Shown here: one piece after another, positions 11,641 through 26,300 of the stretch
Position numbering within the stretch: the first letter of the stretch is position 1
Layout: the number at the start of each line of letters is the position of its first letter
Assembly: GCF_014805625.2 (NCBI RefSeq)
Contig: NW_023998433.1
Span: 5,377,798 to 5,441,797, forward strand
DNA from: Glossina fuscipes
Taxonomy: Eukaryota; Arthropoda; Insecta; Diptera; Glossinidae
DNA: 64,000 nucleotides
Direction: 5' to 3'
Notes under the pieces: generated by a model
What the model was told of the DNA's origin: nothing
Databases searched by the model: none
The model's input: only the letters and a program-made list of their open reading frames with translations
Position numbers and translations under genes: made by a program

Positions 11641-13457
11641 TATAAAAAAAACTTTGGATTTGTATGTCCTCTACATATAATGTTAGTGCCATTCATGGGC
11701 AAGTTCCGGTTTTATGTTTACATATCTAGTAGTACATGGCATACTAAGCCTAATTTTTAATTCTTCATGACAAAAGCTATTGAAGATTAATAATATCTGA
11801 GAGCAGAACAGTAAATTTGTTAAATTTAAGGCACGTTCGTTCACGTTCTAAGCGAGCCCCTATAAATGATATAATTTCTTGAATTGAAACAAGATATAAT
11901 TTTTTGCCTTTTATTAAGAAAATAAATAAAGAATTTTAATGAGCGAGGTGATGTAAAGCATTTGATAGTCGACATTGCCCGATTCTAACTTTTTACTTCT
12001 TTAGTGAAGTATATATTTTAAGTATACGTGAATACATTAATTATAACATGAAATAGCCCAAAGTTTCTCCTTATTTAGACAGGCCTTATTAGACCTGCAT
12101 ATGCCAGATAAATATTAAATATCGAGTGTCGAATGAAATGATATGATTGGTTCGTACACAGTTGTGTTCTCCCCATCTGTATCGATTAAAGTTTGATTGG
12201 TATTCGCAATAAATAAACGAATAAACAATAAATCTCTGAAACGAATATTTTTAAAACTTTTATAAGGCTTTCACTTAACGATGTTCTCTCTGTGCACAGC
12301 GCTCTCTGTATGCACGGGGCTTATATCTGTCTGTTAGCTTTATAGATTGGAAACCTACGGTTTGATCTTCCTGTCAATATTGAAATAATGTTATTTTGAA
12401 TATGTTCTTATGTTCTCGGGGAATACTTTTTGCCTTGTACTGCGGCATCAATTTCAGTTTTTAATCGCTGCTCGACATATTTTTGACACACTTATTGGTA
12501 AAAACGAAATTTCGAAAGACCGTTTTCAAAATTTGGGAGTAAACTTGCACTTAGAATAAATAATTAGCTATCTGGTTTTTGTTCAAAACACAAATAAAAG
12601 GGAAAGAGTCAGCAGATTTCTCGATGATGCCAACATGCCGAATGACAAGAGAAGTAGTTATAAGTCATTGAGATTTTACGGCGCTATCATGTAATAATGT
12701 AATAATGTGAAACCATGATGACACATGTACACTAACAACAGGTGTACGCAACAGAAAGATAATGGAGTATATCGGTGGATGGTGAAATTTACTCTACCAT
12801 AGTAACCTTGGATATGACGCTGATACTTTAGCATAAGGATATAGATTGGACTTAATTTATAGCAATTTGTGGATTAGGTTTCGTTTGCTTATTTATTTTT
12901 TTTGAATGGTTTAACCCTAAATGATTGCTGTTCTATGACTAATATCACCAAGTTTTATACATGAAAAGGCTTCATTAATATTTAATATCCTAAGGAAAGT
13001 CAACATATTTGTTATGCAATATGAAGAGCGTGCCGGTCTTAAATGAATGCATATATATCCATCTGTTTATATACAGACGCCAACATAAAAGTGAAGAGAG
13101 AATATTCATTAAACCTCAACCGCAGCATGCTATTTGATCATTCGTTCAATCTTATCGACTAAACACAACGCGGGCGTCCCAAGGAATTTTTTCAATTTAA
13201 TCGCGGGCGAAATGAAAAGATAAGTTTCTTTTTTTGCTTTTGTTAACTAATTTAACAAGATTTCTTATACTGCCCTTGTATTAAACAAGAGCTTGCGTAC
13301 TGCTACTTAGTTAGTAGCCAAACGATGGATTATTTAATGTAAAGTTGTTTTGATACTTGAAAAGATCATAAGCTGATAACATGATTTTTATCTATTTTCG
13401 TTTTCAGATTTTAAAAGTATGTAATGTTTTGTTTTTCCTTAACTGAAAATAATTAAT
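11641..13457 (+). other. Upstream region of kug, with a probable 5' UTR intron acceptor
   Basis: No coding region was recognised. A pyrimidine-rich tract ending TTTTCGTTTTCAG at 13,407 looks like a splice acceptor 50 bp before the kug start codon. The first exon of kug is therefore probably non-coding and lies further upstream at an unknown position. No convincing core promoter could be picked out by eye. Confidence 0.45.
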
Positions 13458-14312
13458 ATGAAGATTAAACGCAATGTGGAAATATGGACGTATAAAGATA
13501 TAATGTCCGGTTGGGCTCTATTTTTAATTATTTGTTGTAAAATTCAATCTACGTACCTGGATCAAACTGTTTCTTTGGCAAAAAGCACAAAAAAGTTTGC
13601 TAACAATGATGAGAAATTGTTGCACAATAGAAATCAGTTAAAATTCGAGAGAAGCACATTCAATGTAACCATTCCAGAAAATAGTATTGGAAAAACGTAT
13701 GCCATATCCAAATTACACGAGGACCGTATCGGTCTAAAAATACGTAAAAACTGTGATGTACGTTTTCGAATTATCTCCGGTGACCGTGATAAATTATTTA
13801 AAGCCGAAGAGAGAATTGTCGGAAACTTTGCATTTTTAGCCATTCGCACAAGGACCAGTAACGTTGTATTAAATCGAGAGAAGAACGAGGAGTACCTATT
13901 AAAAATTAAAGCTATTATTACATGCTCGGAAAATGCTATTACACTTAACTATGAAACAGATTGTCTGATGCATGTTCAAGTTTTGGATCGTAACGATTTA
14001 AGTCCATTATTCTTTCCTATTGAATATTCTGTTACTGTTACTGAAGACCTCCCTATACATAGCAATATTATTAAAGTAACGGCAGAGGATGCTGACTTAG
14101 GAATCAACGGAGAAATCTATTACAGTTTTTTAAACGATAATGATTACTTTGCTGTTCACCCTACAACTGGTGTCATATCTAATGTAAGGCAGCTAACGAC
14201 CATCAGTATTAAAAAGCTTGAACTTGTAGTTCTTGCTAACGACAGAGGCTCTATAATCAACCATCACAATCATCAATCCAGTAAAGCAAGAGTCTATATC
14301 CAAATAAAAGAG
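13458..14312 (+). CDS. kug: kug exon 1: signal peptide and first cadherin repeats
   Basis: Encodes residues 1-285. A hydrophobic stretch WALFLIICC near residues 19-27 is the signal peptide core. The first repeat begins near FERSTFNVTIPENS, and the first linker is VLDRNDLSP. The exon ends in phase 0 at AAAGAG before GTAAGT. The open frame continues 24 nt into the intron, so the apparent stop at 14,334-14,336 is intronic. Confidence 0.9.
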
Positions 14313-17300
14313 GTAAGTACGCGTGGCATATGTTAGGCAGGATTTTAATACAAACAATCATCTCATAAATTCGTTTTTCATTTAATTTCAATGGGAGGAG
14401 TAGCATATATTAAACGAAAAATCAATAACTCTTATATTATGTAAAAACTTTACCTCTCCATATCGGTTTGTAATATTTGATAATAGGTCACGTATACATA
14501 GAATTCTGACAAATTTTTCGTTAGTACAATGTAAAGTTTGAATTTTTAAATTTAGACAAAATCGGTTTATATACCGCATTGCGATTTCTCTGTAGACAAC
14601 AATCACATCAAAAATATTTGGCCATATCAGACATCCATGCTCTATCCATGCAGGCATCCATGTATATTAATAACTTAATGTAAATATATTTCTTTTTAGT
14701 CTAACCTACATTCGCCCGAAATTTATGTAAATACAGTATCCAGCGCTTTCACCTACAACGATTATTTTACGAATAAAGTTTATGGAATTGTTAAAGTTAC
14801 TGATAAGGATGAAGGACGACACGGGGAAATTAACGATTTGAAAATAATGTCTGGAGATCTAGATGGTAATTTCCGTATAGTACCTACCGACAAGCAAGGT
14901 GAATATTATCTGCAGTTGAACAAATTGGTGAGACTCAACAATTCTACGAATACGTTTAACGTAACATTAAGGGCAGAAGATAGAGGGATTCCAAAACGTT
15001 TTAGTTTTAAATTAGTGCCGATTACAATCTATGTCGAAAATAGAAATGCTCCAATTTTTACAAAACAAATTTATGAAGTATCCATACCGGAAACATCACC
15101 CCCCAATATGCCGGTGATACGATTGAAAGTCTCCGATCCTGATTTCGGAAAAAGCGCATTAGTTTTCCTTGAAATCGTCGGTGGTAACGAAGGTGGCGAA
15201 TTTCGTATAAATCCAGACTCGGGCATGTTGTATACACAGAAACGGCTTGACGCTGAAAAGAAATCTTTTTACACTTTAACCGTATCAGCCATTGATTTGG
15301 CTAACATTGGAAATCGCAAACAGTCCTCAGCTAAAGTTAAAATTAATATCATTGACATCAACGATAACGATCCGATATTTGAAAATATTAACTCAACTGT
15401 ACTTTTGAATGAAAATGAATTAGCGGGAACTTATGTAACGAAAGTAATCGCACGTGACGACGACTCCGGTGAAAATGCATACATATCATATAGTATAGCG
15501 AATCTGAACGATGTGCCCTTTGATATCGATCATTTCAGTGGTGTGATTCGAACTACGACTGTTATCGATTATGAAACAATGCGGCGCGTATATAAATTAA
15601 GAGTACGTGCTTCTGATTGGGGTCTACCATTTCGGAGGCAGACGGAAGTGGAAATTTTGATTAAAGTTGTTGATATCAACGACAATAGACCACAGTTTGA
15701 ACGCGTTAATTGTAAAGGAAGAATATTTCGTCATGCTCCGATCGGAATCGATATATTTACTTTATCTGCCATTGATTTCGATGTTGGGGATTATATAACA
15801 TATCGTTTAATTGTGGGCAATGAGGACGGATGCTTCAATTTGGATCCCACGACTGGTGTTATATCGATTGGTTGTGATTTAAGCGATGTAGTCGCATCAC
15901 ATCGACATATCAACGTCTCTGCGACGGACGGAACCCATTTTTCCGATGAAATGACAATTTACGTAGAACTTTTAAAGGAGAATAATTATGAACCCTTTAA
16001 ACATCTTGATTTTAGTGGTTACAGTAACTTTGAATGTCATGAGACAGGAGTTGCCAGGAAGTTGGCTGACATATTGGCAATCTCCGAGAAAAACAATATG
16101 AATAATGATAAAGAAATCACTGGTGATGAATATATATTATTACCCAGTCGTTATGGTCAAAATTTACATGACCCGGAATTTGTCAATTTCCTTTTGGAGT
16201 TGAGTATAAACGAAAGTCTCTCACTGGGCGACACAATAACATGGATTAAAGCCAAAGACCGAGATTTAGGTTACAATGGCAAATTAATTTATGCCATATC
16301 TGATGGCGACATGGACTCTGTATTTCGCATTGATCCAGATAGTGGCGAACTGCAACTAATTGGTTATTTAGATAGGGAAAGACAGGATGAATATGTTTTA
16401 AACATAACGGTCTGCGACCTAGGACAACCTCAAAAATGCGACTCAAAAATATTGTCTGTTATTATACTCGACAGTAATGATAATACTCCGTTATTTCAAA
16501 AATCGTTAGCACAATTTCAGCTGGCTGAAGACACGCCAAATGGTACGTTAGTATTTTGCTTGAACACCACTGATGCCGATATCGGTCAAAATGCCGCGGT
16601 GAGATATGTCATGAAAACCGAAACTAAACTTTTTGACTTAAACGAGAGCACAGGTTGCATTTTTGTGCGCGGCACTTTAGACAGAGAAGAAAAACAAGAC
16701 CATGAACTGCAGATAATTGCTAAGGACAGAGGTACACCATCTCTCAGTGCAGAAGCGCTTATATCAATAAACATTGAAGATGTCAACGATAATGCTCCTA
16801 TTTTTGGCGTGCAGGAGGTTATATTTAAAGTACGGGAAGATCTTCCAAGAGGAACTGTTGTTGCAAAAATCGATGCTAGTGACTTTGATGCGGGTACCAA
16901 CGGTGAAATTCTGTTCTCATTAAAGGATGACGCTTCCAACGTTTCATTGTTCAAAATAGATAAGTACAACGGTGTAATTCGGACACAGGGCTATTTAGAT
17001 TACGAAACACAGCAAGTGCACAATTTAATCGTGGCTGCTATTGATTGTGGCTTGCCATCGTTATCATCCCATATGCCTGTTGTTATAGAAATAATCGACG
17101 TTAATGAAAATCGTTATGCTCCTGAATTCGACGATTTTGTCTACATTGGTAAAGTAAAAGAAAATCAACCTCGTGGGGCAGTCGTCATGAATATAACGGC
17201 GAGAGATTTAGATGCCTCTGGACCAGATTCAGAAATATCTTACTCTATTCGGGCAGGCGATGGATTGGGTGTGTTTTCCGTTAACGAAAAAGGTCAGTTT

Positions 17301-20300
17301 AGAAATAATATCTTTACTAAAAGATTATAAGCCATATGAATAAGTCAGAGCGAAAAAATATTTACGAAAAAAGACGAATGATAAAGTTGCATACGGCTGG
17401 CGTCGAATCTTGCATAACAACCACTGTTCACTTTATCATACCGGTGCCAATTCTACCCTTCCTTATAACGCTGCAGTTCGTTATATAATTTTCAATGTAT
17501 TACTTATGAGTTTATTTAGAATCTAATGAAATGAATGAAAATTTAATCACTTATAACTTTGTATGGGTGTGGCCGACTTTTTTCATTTTTGAATGAGTAG
17601 CAGGATTTAGAAAATTTCGGTCTTCAATCTTTCATAATTTACGAGCAATAAGCAAAAACCGGCAAATTTTTATTTAGAGAAGCAGAGATGATTTCCATTT
17701 ACGGTTTAATGTGAGCGTGTCCTCTGACACACAGACATGGCTAGATCGGTCCAGAATTTGACGCTGATCGAGACTGCATATACTTAGTAGGATAACTAAA
17801 GTTTGCTTTGGATATTGCAAACATCACCACAGAATGAATGTGTCCATATCTTTCGATGCTAGGCACAAAAATGCGAATTTTCATTTACAATTTTGTGAAG
17901 TTTCAAAGGAGAACGTCAATATCAGAGCCAACTAAGGTTGCCCTAACAAAGAGTTACGTTTTGTAATGTAAGAATCAATATTGGGTTATTAATATAGTTG
18001 TTGCCGAATTGAAAGCCAGACCTGTTGTAAGAAGTAAAATGACCTACGTGACCGTTGGATTGAAACTCTTTATCCGGCTGTAGATTTTAAAAGACGTTAG
18101 TCATTATTCTATGAAAAAGATTATTTCAAATGTAAAAAATATATTTTCGGAGAAGAGAAAATTCAAATGTAAATTACACGGAAGCTATTTAATATTTCTA
18201 TTATGTATTATGTGTTATGTTTTAGGTTCGATACGTTCTCTGTCTCATCTTGATGCTGAAACTAAAAATTTTTACTGGTTAACTCTATGCGCTCAAGATC
18301 ATGCTGTAGTGCCACTTATCAGTTGCGTTCAGGTATTTTATGTCATCGACAATAGCATACCATTTTTATTTAATATGTCTTTTTTTATCAATTTTAAGAT
18401 TTACATAGATGTTGAGAATGTAAATGATAATGTGCCAATGACCCTTAAGCCCGTCTATTACCCAACCATACCAGAGGGTAGTCCCGCTAGAACAAGAATA
18501 ATGCAATTAAATGCAACCGATGAGGACAATGATCCATTACAGTTGTTGCATTTTAAAATAATATCAGGAAATCCAGAAGGATTCTTTTCCATAAACACAA
18601 CAACAGGTAATAATTTAATCACAAACAAACCTTTGGTAAATACAATCATCAAAAAGTCAATATTGTATTGGTCTCTACCGACTTGCATACGTTATGTAGT
18701 TGCCAGGGACAGAGACGTTTATTCAATACATATCGTCTAACGTATTCTTCGTTATGTTGCAGATATTAAGTATAACACATAATTAAAATTAGACTTACGT
18801 AATTTGACAGACGATTAGAGGAAATTGTACATAGCGAAGAAAGCTTATATAGTCCACGTTGTTCACATGAGGCTTATTAGTAATTGTGAACCAACGTTTA
18901 GTTGATTTAGCTGAAATCCAAACTTGGGACAGAGATTTTATCAAAACAAATTTGAGAGGAAGCACAAAGCTTTAAATAATTATAAAAGTTTTTGTTTGTA
19001 GAGAAAACGGAAAAACAATTAACTCTTTGGGAAATGTCGGCAGACTCACAGTTTAATTGAAACGTTTTCCGAATTTTACCTAACGAGAGTGATTAAAAAA
19101 AGAAGAAATGAAGTTTGTTCTTCTAAAGAAAGCCTTAAGGTGGTACGTGCTATATGAGCAAACAAATAGAGAGCCAAACGATAGTGAAAAATATATATGT
19201 TTGATGGGATCCTCAATGCATACCTCTATGCAATATCAGAAATTTTTTACAAATTTAAGGATGGACTATGGCCATAAATTTGAAAATGTAGAAAAAAAAA
19301 ACCGATTTTGAAAGATATTTTATATTAATATAAAACGTTTTAGAACGACATAACACTGTATTGAAAACTGAATTAAATTTATTGTGAGATTTAGTATTTT
19401 TCTTCTCGTTTAATATGCTTTTCTTTTAGGTGAATTAATGACAACCGAACGTAAACTTGATCGAGAAAATCAAGCCGAACACATTCTAGAGGTAAGAAAT
19501 TTCTTTCCTTCAAAAGATGTTTATGCATATATTGTCTCTATTTTTCATGAGTGAAAGAAGTTCCTCCTCCATGTTTACACCCTACAATATTGGACCACGT
19601 GCGGCTATTTTTTGCCACCGCATGTAAGATTTCTTAGAAAATGTAAATCCTTATCTGTCAAAAATGCCCAATTGTTAATATTTTATGATTAAAATTGGTC
19701 CTTAGTAGCAATTTAGCAAAAAAGTCAACGATAGGGAATTTGAATCACTTAAGTTTTTTAGAACGCTAACAGTGGTTATCATGAAAAGTAAGCCATTATA
19801 TATATATATATATATATTTTATGACTAATCACTCAAGGGATGTGCCCTATTCATACAACACGATGATGGCCAGAAAGAAAAAGAAGAAGTGAAGAAAGGG
19901 AAAGATATTGGGAGGGGGCCACCACATAGCAGATCGGTGTGCCCAATCGGTAAGTGCTATGCTTTTACCGATTGAACACTCACTTAGCTACCCTGTTAAA
20001 CTCGCGAATGTTGACCCGCTAGTCCCGACTCTCACCTGCTCGGCCACTCTAATATGGAGAAAAAGACGATTTTCTAGTTGACGGAAATCGAGAAATGATA
20101 TAATTTTGAAGAAGTAAATTAAATTTGCTAAATTTGGTGTTTGTGCATTCTGTAATATGCGGGCTCTCTTGTAAAGTATACCCTTGCAAAACATAATGTG
20201 TAATTTTTTGGTTAATATTACTTACTCTACTAGGAAAAGCAGCGTAGGCTATTTAATAGTCGGTCTTGCACGACTATAATATTTTTACATGTTAAATACT

Positions 20301-23300
20301 GATGTTAAGAGATCATTATTTCAGATCCCACGAAATGAACTGGAAGGATTTCTTTCACTTTACCCTTATCTGATATAATGTTATTATTAACATATACTAT
20401 ATCTACCTATATCTTTTTAGATTTCGATTTCAGACAATGGTAATCCATCGTTAGCATCGACAACTCGTATCGTAGTTATTGTCGATGATATCAACGACCA
20501 TAATCCACAGTTTGATCAAAGATTCTATAAAATTCAAGTTCCCTCAACTGTAATAATAAATACTTCCATCGCCCAAGTAAGCCTGAATAAATATATATAC
20601 ATATATATATTCCACAGTGATATTCAATGATCTATTGAAACAATATATATTGTATGTATCACAAGTTCCTCACGGAATAAATTCATTCGTATTGTACATC
20701 GATGAGTGTACTTTTTATTTGTACGAACAAGCCACGAATGACGTCTTTGAATCAAGAAAAACTAAGCTATGGAATATAAATCGATAAGGTTAATAATAAA
20801 TATCAAGAATTTCTTTTGATCAATTTAACGTACATAGACGTCTTCAAATATTCGGTAAAACATGAACTCTCGTTTTTAGTGAAATCAATAGCGTAAACTA
20901 ATTATTGTAGAAATTTTGCGAAATTATGTAAGGATATTTTTTAAGCAATCACTTGTGAATTATTATATTAGTACATGAAAGAACTTTATTGCGGAAACAA
21001 TTTTTGTAGCGTGAAGTCTAGGATAAACTGAAAAAAGTATCTTGGCTAAAACAGTGTAATCAATATGTGAAAATTAATTTGAATTTATTGCAGAAATTTG
21101 CAAAACCGTAATCAATGTTAAATTTGCTCCGCGAATAAACAAAAAAATGTCTACTAACACTTTCAAATGTTAAAAAATTGCGAGCTATGTTTGCGTACGT
21201 TTAAGTGTATAGATTTTTGTAGAATAAATTTAAAAAATGTTCATTAATTTTTAAATATCGATATGTCTCATAGGTGCATAAATTCTTATGTGTACGTCCA
21301 TTAGGTTCAGGCCGTTGACAATGATGTCGGTGAAAATGGCAGAGTTTCCTATTCAATTAAGTCTGGCAAAGGGAAAAATAAGTTTCGCATTGACTCTGAT
21401 AATGGTTTGATTTTTGTTACGAAATTTATTGAGTCTGATGGAGATTATGAGTTGATTATCCGGGCTGAAGATCATGGTAGCCCAAAAAGAAGTCAGACCG
21501 CTAGGCTTAATGTTGTTGTTTTACCAATTTTGGAAATATCCCCAAATGCACCGATTATCAAGACACAAGATAGTGTAGTGGAGGTAACAGAAAGCGATCG
21601 CCCTGGCTTTCTTGTGACTCTTATACAAGCAGTAGATAAGGACAATGACTATTTATGGTACAATATAAGTGGTAAGTTGGTTATTATTCGACAAAGCAAT
21701 ACATTTAGATACTTCATTTTTAAGTCTTCCCTTTCAGATGGAAATGAAAGGGACGAGTTTTATATTGGACGAGACAATGGGAATATTTTACTATCAAAGT
21801 CATTAGACTGGGAAGCACAAAACTCCTACAATCTTACTATTAGCGTAACGGACGGATCGCATGTAGTTCAAACTCACCTTTTTGTACACGTTGTTGATAC
21901 AAACGATAATCGACCACAATTTACCAAGGATATATACCTGGTTAATATATCCGAGAGCATTGAGGAGGAGTCTATTATAATGCAGTTGCATGCCACCGAT
22001 CAAGATGAAGATAAGAAAATATTTTATACTTTGCACGGTTCAAGAGATCCATCATCGTTATTATATTTTCGTGTTGACTCGATTACTGGAAATGTAATTG
22101 TTACACAGAGATTGGATTATGAGAGGAACAATTGCCACGTTCTAACAGTTATTGCTAAAGACCAGGGCACACCAGCTAAAAGGAATTACGCCAAAATTAT
22201 TGTATTAGTACACGATCATAACGATCATGCTCCAGAATTTTCAAATAAAATTGTGCAAAGGAAAATACCCGAGAGTACAACCGTGGGCGCTAAAATTGTA
22301 CAGCTAAATGCCATCGATAAAGACAGTGGTCTAAATGGCGAAATTAAGTACACTCTAGTTACGGGGAATGTTGGTAACATCTTTGAAATTGACAGCTCAA
22401 TTGGTATCGTTTACCTTGCGCAAAGTCTGAATATAATGCAAATACAGGAATATATGTTGCAAATAAAAGCTACTGATTGCGGTCAACCACCATTGTCTTC
22501 TCAAATACCCATTCATATTATTGTCACCATGTCGGAAAACGATCCACCACGTTTTAGTGCCCCAACGGTATCCGTAGAAATTTATGAAAATCTTCCGTTA
22601 GGTACTTTTATTACCGTTGTCGAGGCTAGATCATCATCATCCGTCTTCTATGACATTGTTAACGGCAATGATGATGGATTATTTTATATAAATCATTCGA
22701 CAGGCATGATATTAGTAAATTTACAAATTGATTATGAACGATTCAAGTAAGTGAGAATGGATAAATGGTCAGTAGATATATATGATATTTCAATGGACGT
22801 CAATTCATGCCCTTGTCTAGATTCATCAATATTACGATAAGTGGAACAAATATGGCGTCAATAACATCATATCAGAATGTTCTCATTCACGTGCTCGATG
22901 TTAATGATAACGCACCATTTTTTGTGCAAACAGAATATTTTGGACATATATCAGAAGCGGCTGCAGTGGGAACATACATTCACAGAAACGACTCCCAAAG
23001 CAGGTACGATAAAAAAAGAAACATGTTCACTGCTTTCAAACAAAAATAAAGATATCGGGCAATTTGATTTTCGTTAATAAGGAAACCTAGAAGAAATTCA
23101 AATTACCCTAAAATCATGATTGCTTTTTTTCCTTAGTTATCCATACACTGTAAAGTTTTACTGAACTTCACATTGAAGCACATATGCGTTAGCAAAAGGT
23201 TTCCACATCCGACGAGGCCTGCCTCGTACTACTGGCAGAGAAGGGAGCAATTTTTTCTGTCTTGTTCTTTGAAAGTTAATCCGAAAATATGACACCAAGA

Positions 23301-26300
23301 TTTTCATTAGGTTTGAGACGGAATGGTGCGGAAATTTTTGCCTCCCGGGAAGTAGTCGCATTATAAATCTATACAGTAAGCTTTATAGATTTACTCACGT
23401 CGTTTAATAATTGAATTTTTCGACAACTTTTAATTTGCGGACAAAATTCGAAGAAAATCAAAATTTATATGAGTTCTGCATTCAGAATTAAACGATTACT
23501 TTTAAATAATTTTCTAAATCCTCTTTTCCTTTATCGCTAGAGAACAGTGAAAATGACAAATTTAATTTAAAGCATACTTAGCCACTACGTATCTGTTTGC
23601 TTTGTTTATAGCTTCTCTTATACACACAACTACTAGGAAAGAACTAACACAATCAAGAAAATAATTCGCGGTAATAGCTTGCGATCTGTACCAGATATCG
23701 ATCCAGATTTGGACATGTGGATTTCGATTTATAATTTATATGTATATATTTATATATTTTCTCTTTTTAGCGGTTTAATCTTTCTTAATGCAACAGATAT
23801 CGATGTTGGTAAAAATTGTTTACTCGACTATACAATAATGGATGATGAAGCTAAGCGCTACTTTCAAGTTGATTCATCCACTGGAACAATAAAACTTTTG
23901 CGTAAGCTGGATTATGAAACAAAGGAATTCTTCAAATTTGATGTCATGGTGGGCACATCTGATTTAATAAATTTATTTTATTATACATCAACAATATTTA
24001 ACGCATTATGCAGGTTAATGATATGGGAAATCCGAAATTATATTCCCATACACTAGCCACGGTTCATATAAAAGTAATTAACGTTAACGATTGTCCGCCA
24101 GTGTTTAGTAAAAGGGACGTAAACGTAACATTGTATATACCAACGTATGAAGGTGTGCAGGTAACAAAGGTCACCGCTATCGATTCGGATAAAGATGGAT
24201 ATTCCGAAATTCGTTATGATATCGTCGATGGCAATATTGACAACTGTTTCGAAATTAACAATTCTACAGGCGTAATAACGACAAGGTAAATAATATTTTT
24301 CAAGCAAACACAAACAGCATCCACTGCCTATGTATCAAACTAAAATCGACGAAATCATTAAAAAGACAATTTACTGAGTCACTCTTATCCTGAAATAGCT
24401 TTTGATATAAGTAAAAATCTGACCTACTTGAAATAAGTAAGAAGATTATAGTTGTGCCAGACGAATCACCCTATGCCACTTCACCAAAATCTATATAAGA
24501 GCACATTTTTTATGAAAGCCTCCATATTGGAGAATGCCGCCGCACAAATGAACTGGCGTCATCTAAGGTTGGAAAATTTAATTTATTTCTTAACAAGTTC
24601 ATTAGTATAGTCTATACCGTATACAGGGTATATTGGTTGTGTGTATGGAGCATCCAGACTGACTTGAAACAGACTCATGTTTTATTTTTTATTTTATTTA
24701 TTTTAATTCTACTTATACATGAAACTCAACTAAACAAATAACAGTTGAGTTCAATTGGCACTTAAAGCAAAACTTGTATTAAATTAAAATAAAACTTAGT
24801 ATAAGTGCAATAAAACAAATAAGAAGGAAAAAAAAAGAAAAAAGAAAAAAAAGCATGTACACAACCAGCATAGAGCCACGCTTACAACCGGTACAGGACC
24901 AAATTGCAAATGAACCCCTAAGCCATCGCAAACATGCATAAGCCTGGCAACCGATAATACTTAATAACAATTCATTTTCGAATCGTAACGACTTTTAAGG
25001 ATAAAAGCTAGTTTATGTTATATTTAAGGTATTTTGATGAAACTTGGTAGACTGACGTCCTTTACCTCAAGGGCTACTGGCTATTGAAAATGGTTTGGAT
25101 TTGGCTTCTCTTTCGGCTCCTTCCCATAAAAAGTCTTTGCAAAGTCCTTCTTTGAATAACCGCATTAAGCAAAGTGGTACAGGATGTTTTCTGATGACCC
25201 ATGGCGGGCTATAATGTTTTTACTTGTTTTAAATTGAACTTTTGCAATTTATAAAGAATTTTAGTTCGTAGTAAACGTGACGGCAGAAGTATGCTTTATC
25301 GTTTGGTAAACCAACCAAAATGAATTAAAGTTCATTGCTTGTTAAATAAATAAATTTAGCAAATAAGTAGATATATCAAATAAAGAGGAAATTGAAATCT
25401 TTATTTAAATGTGAACAATGCCGCATTAACCGCTTAAGGAAGTGATTAAAATTTTTGTAAGAGAAAGCAAAAATTTAAATTTAGAATTTGAATAGAATTT
25501 GAAGGGTAATTAATATAGTGAATAGTAGCATAAAAATATAAACCTCTTAAGACAGTCCTTCAAAACAGTTGAGAAATTTTTATAACAATTATGCCAATAT
25601 TGCACAAATTGCGCGTTACTTTACGATATCTATCAAGTTCGAAATTTACACCAAAATGTACTATTTTTATTATATCCTATAAGTTGTGTGCGCTTTTGAC
25701 CCAATTTACTTGATCCCCTTTTTAGAAACGTTGAAAAATTAAACACATTTTATACGTTACACACACGTGCATCCGATGGTTTGTATTCCACAATAGTTCA
25801 AGTTGATGTTATTATTGAAGGGAGTGAAAATTCTGGAATTTCATTTCGAAAATCAAGATATGAATTGTCAACGGTTGAAAATTCAACAAAAATATCCACT
25901 GTTGGTGTGATAAATGTCGTAGGCAATTTGTTATTTGAAAATGTGGAATATCGAATTTTGAACCCTACAAATTTATTCGAAATTGGCAAAACATCGGGAG
26001 CCATAAAGACAACCGGTATTGTATTCGATCGCGAAGTTGTAGATAAATATAAATTAATAGTCGAGGCTATGTCAATTCTGTATAAAAATAAACAGAAATA
26101 TATACGTCGGTCAATAACACATGTCGACGTATGTATATTGGACGTGAACGATAATTGCCCCATGTTTGTGAACTTGCCATATTATGCCACCGTATCGCAA
26201 GAAGATATGAAGGGTACAGTCGTAACACAAGTGAAAGCGATCGATTTGGACAGTTTCGAGAACGGTGAAGTACGTTACGAAATGAAGAAAGGCAATGGCG

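Noticed and set aside
11443..11760. A 105-residue plus-strand protein
   Set aside because: It overlaps, on the opposite strand, a recognisable mariner relic and shows no domain of its own.
14838..17330. An 830-residue cadherin-only gene
   Set aside because: Coding sequence starts earlier, at the acceptor at 14,699, and leaves through the donor at 17,293. It joins the neighbouring cadherin exons in phase.
18111..18740. A 209-residue protein starting at 18,111
   Set aside because: It reads through the 3' part of intron 2, exon 3, the stop-free intron 3, exon 4 and part of intron 4 of kug.
19890..20065. Third tRNA-derived SINE (an A-box-like TGGCCGAGCAGG on the minus strand)
   Set aside because: No B box and no body matching the other two copies; left unassigned in kug intron 5.
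20250..20275. Short hairpin ATAGTCG...CGACTAT as a regulatory RNA
   Set aside because: A 7-bp stem in an intron is common by chance; no further support.
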